Source of the DNA: VXNE01 sp965208745 | GTDB lineage: Bacteria; Pseudomonadota; Gammaproteobacteria; Pseudomonadales; Azotimanducaceae | Length of the DNA: 64,000 nucleotides | Direction of reading: 5' to 3' | NCBI GenBank assembly: GCA_965208745.1 | Contig: CBDBPN010000003.1 | Location: 1,488,001-1,552,000 of the forward strand | In this document: positions 59,516-64,000 of the stretch, in pieces | Layout of the letters: every line of letters starts with the position of its first letter | Numbering within the stretch: position 1 is the stretch's first letter | Program-made: the position numbers and the translations under genes | The notes under the pieces: model-generated | Seen by the model: only the letters and a program-made list of their open reading frames with translations | Database searches by the model: none | What the model was told of the DNA's origin: nothing

Positions 59516-60674
59516 AACGCCCCGGGTGGCGGCGGTCGGGGTGGGCTACTCGACCACCGGACGAAAGATCGGCCTGACCTCCCGCCAGCTGGCCGTTCAA
59601 GCCTGCAATGCCGCCATGGCCGACGCCGGAGTCGAGCCGCGGGACATCGACGGCATCGCCCTGCTCTGGAATCCCGCGGGGCCGGCGCCGCCGGGACTCG
59701 ACGAGGTGAATGCGTTGGATCTGGCGCAGATGATGGGGTACGTGCCGGTCAACTGGCACGTCGATGGTGTGGGGCCGGCCTACATCGGCCCGGCGCTGCA
59801 GGCCATCGCCGCCATTCGCGCGGGCTTCTGCCATACCTGCATGACCGTGCGGGTGATCAACCAGCGCCTGAGCGGGACGGACCTTCAGGCCGGGGCGGAC
59901 GAGACGCCGGCCTCGGGCGACGAGCAGTTCACGCGGCCGTTCGGCCAGCTATTGCCGTTGCAGGCGATCGCCGCGATGCCCATGCGGCGTCACATGGCCG
60001 TCTACGGCACCACCGAGGAGCAGTTCGCGCAGCACGCGGTGACCCAGCGCCATCATGCGACGTTGAATGAAGACGCCATCTTTCGCGACCCGCTCACGAT
60101 AGAGGACTTCCTGGCCACGCCCTACCTATCGACGCCGCTGCGCATCCTGGATTGCGATTACCCGGTCGATTCCGGGTCGGCGGTGATCTACACCACCGAG
60201 GAGCGGGCCAGGGATCTCCGGCAGAAGCCGGTTTTCCTCGAGTCCGCGGCATGCTCGGGCATGGGCTACATGGCGTTCGAAATCGAGGACATGGTCAGGA
60301 ACGCTCCGTTTCACACCGGGGAGCGCCTGTGGGAACGAACGGACCTGACGCCAGCGGACGTGGACTGCGCCCAGCTCTACGACGGCTTCTCCATCATCAC
60401 CTTTCAGTGGCTGGAGGGACTTGGCTTCTGCGCGCCCGGGGAATCCGGCCCCTTCATCGAAGCCGGCAACACCCGGCTCGGGGGCAGCCTGCCCTTGAAC
60501 ACCGATGGCGGCGCCTGCAACGTGGGCCGGCGCCACGGCACCAACTTCTGCATTGAATCGGTTCGCCAGATTCGCGGTCAGTGCGGAGCGCGGCAGGTGC
60601 CGGACGCCAACGTGGCGGTGTGGGCGAACGCGGTCGGTCCTTTTGGCGGCGCCGTGCTCATGATCGGGGAATAG
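59508..60674 (+). CDS. Thiolase-family protein, SCP-x/lipid-transfer type (388 aa)
   Basis: Thiolase-fold protein of the sterol-carrier-protein-x group, partner of the DUF35 protein. RVAAVGVGYSTTGRKIGLTS, RDIDGIALLWNPAGPAPPGL at the N-terminus; the catalytic-Cys region is CHTCMTVRVINQRLSG, so a nucleophilic Cys is present nearby; later NTDGGACNVGRRHGTNFCIES, with the conserved NxxGG-like loop and His. Such enzymes perform retro-aldol or thiolytic cleavage in side-chain degradation, or condensation. It is probably part of the acyl-CoA cluster that continues downstream. Confidence 0.85.
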   Translation: MPETPRVAAVGVGYSTTGRKIGLTSRQLAVQACNAAMADAGVEPRDIDGIALLWNPAGPAPPGLDEVNALDLAQMMGYVPVNWHVDGVGPAYIGPALQAIAAIRAGFCHTCMTVRVINQRLSGTDLQAGADETPASGDEQFTRPFGQLLPLQAIAAMPMRRHMAVYGTTEEQFAQHAVTQRHHATLNEDAIFRDPLTIEDFLATPYLSTPLRILDCDYPVDSGSAVIYTTEERARDLRQKPVFLESAACSGMGYMAFEIEDMVRNAPFHTGERLWERTDLTPADVDCAQLYDGFSIITFQWLEGLGFCAPGESGPFIEAGNTRLGGSLPLNTDGGACNVGRRHGTNFCIESVRQIRGQCGARQVPDANVAVWANAVGPFGGAVLMIGE

Positions 60675-61075
60675 GCATCCCGGCGGGCCGGTCGCGGCTC
60701 CCGCCCCGTCGGATGCGCCTGTGAGCGGCCTGCCGCCAACCCAACCCGAGCATCGCCCTGATGGGAGGCGACGCGAAGGCGTCGGTGGCGCCTGCGCCGA
60801 CCTGCCCCTGGTCCACGAGCAGATCGACGCCATTGATGCCGCTTGCCGCATTGCCCACGGCAACGTGCGCATGCGCCTCGCAGCCGATGAGAGGGTGGTG
60901 CCCGTCGCCTTTGCCGGTTGTGACCTTCGACGAAGCCCTGAGCATTGCGGACCGGATTGGAACCCCGATAGAATCGAGGCACCGAGGGCTTGCCGAGCCA
61001 CTGGAACCCATCCCCCGCACCCGATGCGGTTGTCCGTCGGCTCATGGACCCCCGCAAACGACGTGAGGAACCACA
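60675..61075. other. Gap between thiolase and enoyl-CoA hydratase genes
   Basis: No gene that I can support. A minus-strand frame (VAVGNAASGINGVDLLVDQG) is open for 120 codons but has no recognised domain or ribosome site. It probably contains the promoter of the hydratase. Confidence 0.4.
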
Positions 61076-61906
61076 ATGACCGCATCCGTGCTTTACGAGA
61101 AACAGGACAAGGTCGCCGTCCTGACGCTGAACCGCCCCGAAGTCAACAATGCGCAAGACCCGGAGTTGCTGGCCAGGCTGGATGAGGCGTGGGGCCAGGC
61201 GAACGAGGACCAGGACGTGCGCGTCATCTTGCTACAGGCCAACGGCAGGAACTTCTCCGCCGGGCACGACATGGCTCCGGACAAGGCGTGGAACAAGTCC
61301 TTCAACACCAAGCGGGACGGCATAGTCCCGCACTACCTATGGGAGCACGGGCATTACTTTGAGTATTCCAAGCGCTGGCGCAACCTGCCGAAGCCCTCGA
61401 TCGCGTGCGTGCAGGGCGCCTGCGTTGCGGCGGGATTGATGCTGGCCTGGCCCTGCGACCTGATCGTCGCATCGGAAAACGCCTGGTTCAGCGATCCGAC
61501 CATTGTCATGGGGATCGCCGGCGTCGAGTACCACGGCCATACATGGGAACTCGGTCCGCGCAAGGCGAAGCAACTTCTGTTCACGGCCGATCGAATCACC
61601 GCCCGGGAGGCGCATCAACTGGGCATGGTCAATGAAGTGGTGGCGGATGTCGAGCTACGACAGTACGCCATGAGCCTTGCCAGCCGCATCGCGGAAAAGG
61701 ACCTGTTCGCTCTCATGATGGGCAAGCGGGCGGTCAACCAGGCCGTGGATTCCATGGGCCAACCCGTCGCATTGCAGGCCGGATTCGACCTGCACGAAAT
61801 GCAGCACACGCAATGTCTGGCCATATCCCAGGGCAAGTTTCCAGTACTCACCAGCGACGTGAACGACCTCAAACGAGCCAATAAGCGCGAGGTCAAAGCC
61901 GGATGA
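61076..61906 (+). CDS. Enoyl-CoA hydratase/isomerase family protein (276 aa)
   Basis: Crotonase-fold enzyme. KVAVLTLNRPEVNNAQD opens the family; GRNFSAGHDM gives one oxyanion strand, and CVQGACVAAGLMLAWPCDLIVAS the second. The loop after SAGHDM is longer than usual (APDKAWNKSFNTKRDGIVPH). It ends ATGA-overlapping with the CoA-transferase gene, so the two are translationally coupled. The substrate probably is an aromatic or alicyclic acyl-CoA, by context only. Confidence 0.88.
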   Translation: MTASVLYEKQDKVAVLTLNRPEVNNAQDPELLARLDEAWGQANEDQDVRVILLQANGRNFSAGHDMAPDKAWNKSFNTKRDGIVPHYLWEHGHYFEYSKRWRNLPKPSIACVQGACVAAGLMLAWPCDLIVASENAWFSDPTIVMGIAGVEYHGHTWELGPRKAKQLLFTADRITAREAHQLGMVNEVVADVELRQYAMSLASRIAEKDLFALMMGKRAVNQAVDSMGQPVALQAGFDLHEMQHTQCLAISQGKFPVLTSDVNDLKRANKREVKAG

Positions 61907-63126
61907 AGGTTCTTGACGGCGTAAGGGTGCTGGAGGTCGCGCAGTTCACGTTTGTTCCGGCGGCGGGCGCCGTCATGGCGGATTGGGGCGCCGAAGTGAT
62001 CAAGGTCGAGCATCCAGTCCGCGGCGATACCCAACGGGGCTTCGTGAACCTGGACATGATGGAGGTCGACCCGGATCGGCACATTCTCATGGAGCACGCC
62101 AATCGGGGCAAAAAAAGCGTCGGCATCGATCTATCGACCGAGGATGGCCAGGCGCTCCTCCACAAGCTGGCGGCCCGGAGCGACGTCTTCCTGACGAATT
62201 ACCTCCCCGCTGTCAGGCGCAAGTGCAGGATTGACGTCGAAGATCTCCGAGTCCACAACCCAAAGCTCATCTATGCCCGGGGCAGCGCGTTTGGCGACAA
62301 GGGCCCCGACCGCGACAAAGGCGGCTTCGATGCCACCGCCTTTTGGGCCCGCGGCGGTTCGGCCATGACGGTGACGCCACCCGAGTTGGACGGCCCGCTC
62401 CAGCAGCCTGGAGGCGCGTACGGCGACACCATTGGCGGCATGAACATCGCCGGCGGAATTTCCGCGGCGCTCTATCATCGGGAGAAGACCGGCGAAGCGC
62501 TCGAACTCGACGTGTCGCTGCTGTCTTCGGGCGTATGGGCGACGGCGCTGACCGTCAGCATGGCCATGGAGCACGACCGCACAACCTACAAGGCCAGCAT
62601 GCCGGGTTCCCAGCTGAACAACAATCCCTTGATCGGCGTGTTTCGCACCGCTGACGACCAGTTCATCTCCCTGACCGTGCTCACCCCCGACCGGCACCTG
62701 AAGGCCGTGTTCTCAGACTTGGGGCTGCCGGAACTGGTGGATGACCCGAGGTTCTCCAGCTTTGCGGCGTTGATGGAGAACAGCGCCGCCGCGCATCGGC
62801 GCCTTGCCGCGGCGATTGGCAGCAAGCCGCTCGACCATTGGACGGAGCGCCTCGCGGACGCCAGTTGGCAGTGGGCGCCGTTTCGGGATGCGTTCGGCGC
62901 TTCGCAGGACCAGCAGGTTCTGGCCAATGACATCGTCATTGAAGTTGAGGCCATCAACGGCGGCAGGCCCATACGCCTGATTGCCAACCCGGTTCAATTC
63001 AACCACACCCCCGTGGAGACCTCTCGAGCGCCCCAAGCGTCGGAGCACACCGAAATCACGCTCATGGAAATGGGCTTGGAGTGGGATGAAATCGAGCGCC
63101 TCAAAGCCTGCGGGGCCATCGCGTAA
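61903..63126 (+). CDS. Family III CoA-transferase, CaiB/BaiF type (407 aa)
   Basis: Formyl-CoA-transferase-like enzyme that moves CoA between carboxylates through an aspartyl anhydride. LEVAQFTFVPAAGAVMADWGAEVIKVEHP and RGKKSVGIDLSTEDGQALLHKL form the N-terminal domain; GSAFGDKGPDRDKGGFD holds the region of the catalytic Asp; GGISAALYHREKTGEALELDVS follows. Length is normal. Overlap with the hydratase (ATGA) implies that the pair activates and hydrates the same acid. Confidence 0.92.
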   Translation: MKVLDGVRVLEVAQFTFVPAAGAVMADWGAEVIKVEHPVRGDTQRGFVNLDMMEVDPDRHILMEHANRGKKSVGIDLSTEDGQALLHKLAARSDVFLTNYLPAVRRKCRIDVEDLRVHNPKLIYARGSAFGDKGPDRDKGGFDATAFWARGGSAMTVTPPELDGPLQQPGGAYGDTIGGMNIAGGISAALYHREKTGEALELDVSLLSSGVWATALTVSMAMEHDRTTYKASMPGSQLNNNPLIGVFRTADDQFISLTVLTPDRHLKAVFSDLGLPELVDDPRFSSFAALMENSAAAHRRLAAAIGSKPLDHWTERLADASWQWAPFRDAFGASQDQQVLANDIVIEVEAINGGRPIRLIANPVQFNHTPVETSRAPQASEHTEITLMEMGLEWDEIERLKACGAIA

Positions 63127-63369
63127 GCTGCCGCGTCATCGCGCCCGTGGGTGGCGCTCCGCCCTATCCGGCCTTCCGTCGCCATTCACCCCGGCACAGG
63201 GTTTTGGGGGCGGCAATCCCTATTCACTGCGGGGAGAAGGCAGGATTCGGACAGCCATTCCCATTTTTGGCGTTTGGCTCAACCTTCGGCGCGCAACACC
63301 CCCGCGTTATCGGCTTGATCCGGGCCAAATCGATCGCAAAACCCTTCCCGTAGAGGGGCGGTGGCCACA

Positions 63370-64000
63370 ATGAGAATCGCCGGGATTCCGCTTCGCGCAT
63401 TGGCGCACATCGGCGCAAGGCGCCGCAGGAGAAGTGCCGTCGCTGTGCTTGGAATCCCGTTCATGTGCCTGCTTTCCGCCGTTCCCTGGGCCGCTTCCGA
63501 CCCACAGGCCGAGGTAGCGGCACGGGAGCACTACTCACCCTATGCGGACAGGGCGTTTCCCGAGCGCGTCTATTGGGGAGACACCCATGTTCACACCAGC
63601 CGCTCACCCGATGCCTACACCAATGGCAACCGGCTTGACCCCGACGTGGCCTATCGCTTCGCCAAAGGCGAAAGCGTCGAAACCGGCTCGGGCCGGCGGG
63701 TCCGCATTGCCGCGCCATTGGACTTTCTGGTCGTTGCGGACCATGCCGAGTTCATGGGCGTGTTCCCCAAACTCGACCAGCGCGACCGGGAGTTGTTGCA
63801 GACAGCCCTTGGACGACGTTGGCGAGGCCTGTATGACGACGGGCAACGCTATGCGGTGATGCAGGAGTGGCTGGATGTGCTTAGCGGCGAGAAACGGTTG
63901 GAGGAGGATGCGTCGTTCAGAATGAGTGTCTGGGAGGAAGTCGGGGCTTCCGCGGAACGGTTCAACGAACCGGGCAAGTTCACGGCGCTGATTGGCTATG
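63370..64000 (+). CDS. DUF3604-domain protein (partial, N-terminal 210 residues)
   Basis: The frame runs off the right edge. The N-terminal leader RSAVAVLGIPFMCLLSAVPWAA suggests export. The DUF3604 start VYWGDTHVHTSRSPDAY has the H-x-H of a PHP-like metal-dependent phosphoesterase/hydrolase, followed by FLVVADHAEFMG with further metal ligands. ATG 63370 gives an uninterrupted frame. Function unknown; family members are often annotated as secreted hydrolases next to TonB or amidohydrolase genes. Confidence 0.85.
   Translation, partial: MRIAGIPLRALAHIGARRRRRSAVAVLGIPFMCLLSAVPWAASDPQAEVAAREHYSPYADRAFPERVYWGDTHVHTSRSPDAYTNGNRLDPDVAYRFAKGESVETGSGRRVRIAAPLDFLVVADHAEFMGVFPKLDQRDRELLQTALGRRWRGLYDDGQRYAVMQEWLDVLSGEKRLEEDASFRMSVWEEVGASAERFNEPGKFTALIGY

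Noticed and set aside
60658..61020. 120-codon minus-strand frame between the thiolase and hydratase genes
   Set aside because: No recognisable domain, no ribosome site, and it overlaps the thiolase 3' end.

Overview
The window is high-GC, densely packed bacterial chromosome. TonB-dependent receptors, a FecI/FecR signalling pair, a cysD plus fused cysNC sulfate-activation operon and the general gene style suggest a proteobacterium, probably a free-living or host-associated marine gammaproteobacterium. This is inference: no rRNA, tRNA or ribosomal protein gene is present to fix the taxonomy.

Layout. 0-18 kb: mostly metabolic and transport genes. These are two tandem Spinster-type MFS carriers, a CPBP protease, a NIPSNAP protein, a Phd/PIN toxin-antitoxin pair with a clear operator palindrome, a selenoprotein B-like reductase read through an in-frame UGA, a lytic transglycosylase, a VOC protein, an LLM flavin oxidoreductase, a sodium:solute symporter, an amidohydrolase, an M48 protease, a retropepsin-like protease, two tandem acyl-CoA carboxyltransferases, an enoyl-CoA hydratase, a MATE exporter and a PhyH dioxygenase. 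18.2-19.2 kb: a decayed vapBC pair, a short palindromic MITE and a hendecad coiled-coil membrane protein. 19.4-23.9 kb: a five-gene minus-strand operon (MFS, cupin, Rieske oxygenase, PNPOx-like protein, HSL-type esterase), probably for uptake and oxidation of an aromatic or terpenoid substrate.

24.2-36.0 kb is a mobile island. From left to right it holds an IS1595-type relic, a small ORF split by IS1634-type copy 1, an integrase relic split by a decayed IS256-family element, a three-gene cassette (DUF262 protein, AAA ATPase, unknown protein), an intact tyrosine integrase, IS1634-type copy 2 in the opposite orientation, and the 5' end of an IS110 element. Each IS1634 copy is 1956 bp with its own 6-bp target duplication. 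The cassette looks like an anti-phage or other accessory defence module.

36-53 kb: an EstB-type serine hydrolase, two TonB receptors, FecI/FecR, an esterase, a GPH-type symporter, a class III aminotransferase, truncated P450 and TetR genes, a second toxin-antitoxin pair, amidohydrolase and hydrolase genes, and scattered broken duplicates of neighbouring genes. 53-64 kb: an amidohydrolase, a sugar-type MFS carrier, cysD and cysNC separated by a second MITE, then an acyl-CoA cluster (DUF35 protein, thiolase, enoyl-CoA hydratase, family III CoA-transferase) and a DUF3604 protein cut by the window edge. The most striking single observation is the selenocysteine codon with an adjacent SECIS-like hairpin near 4.67 kb.
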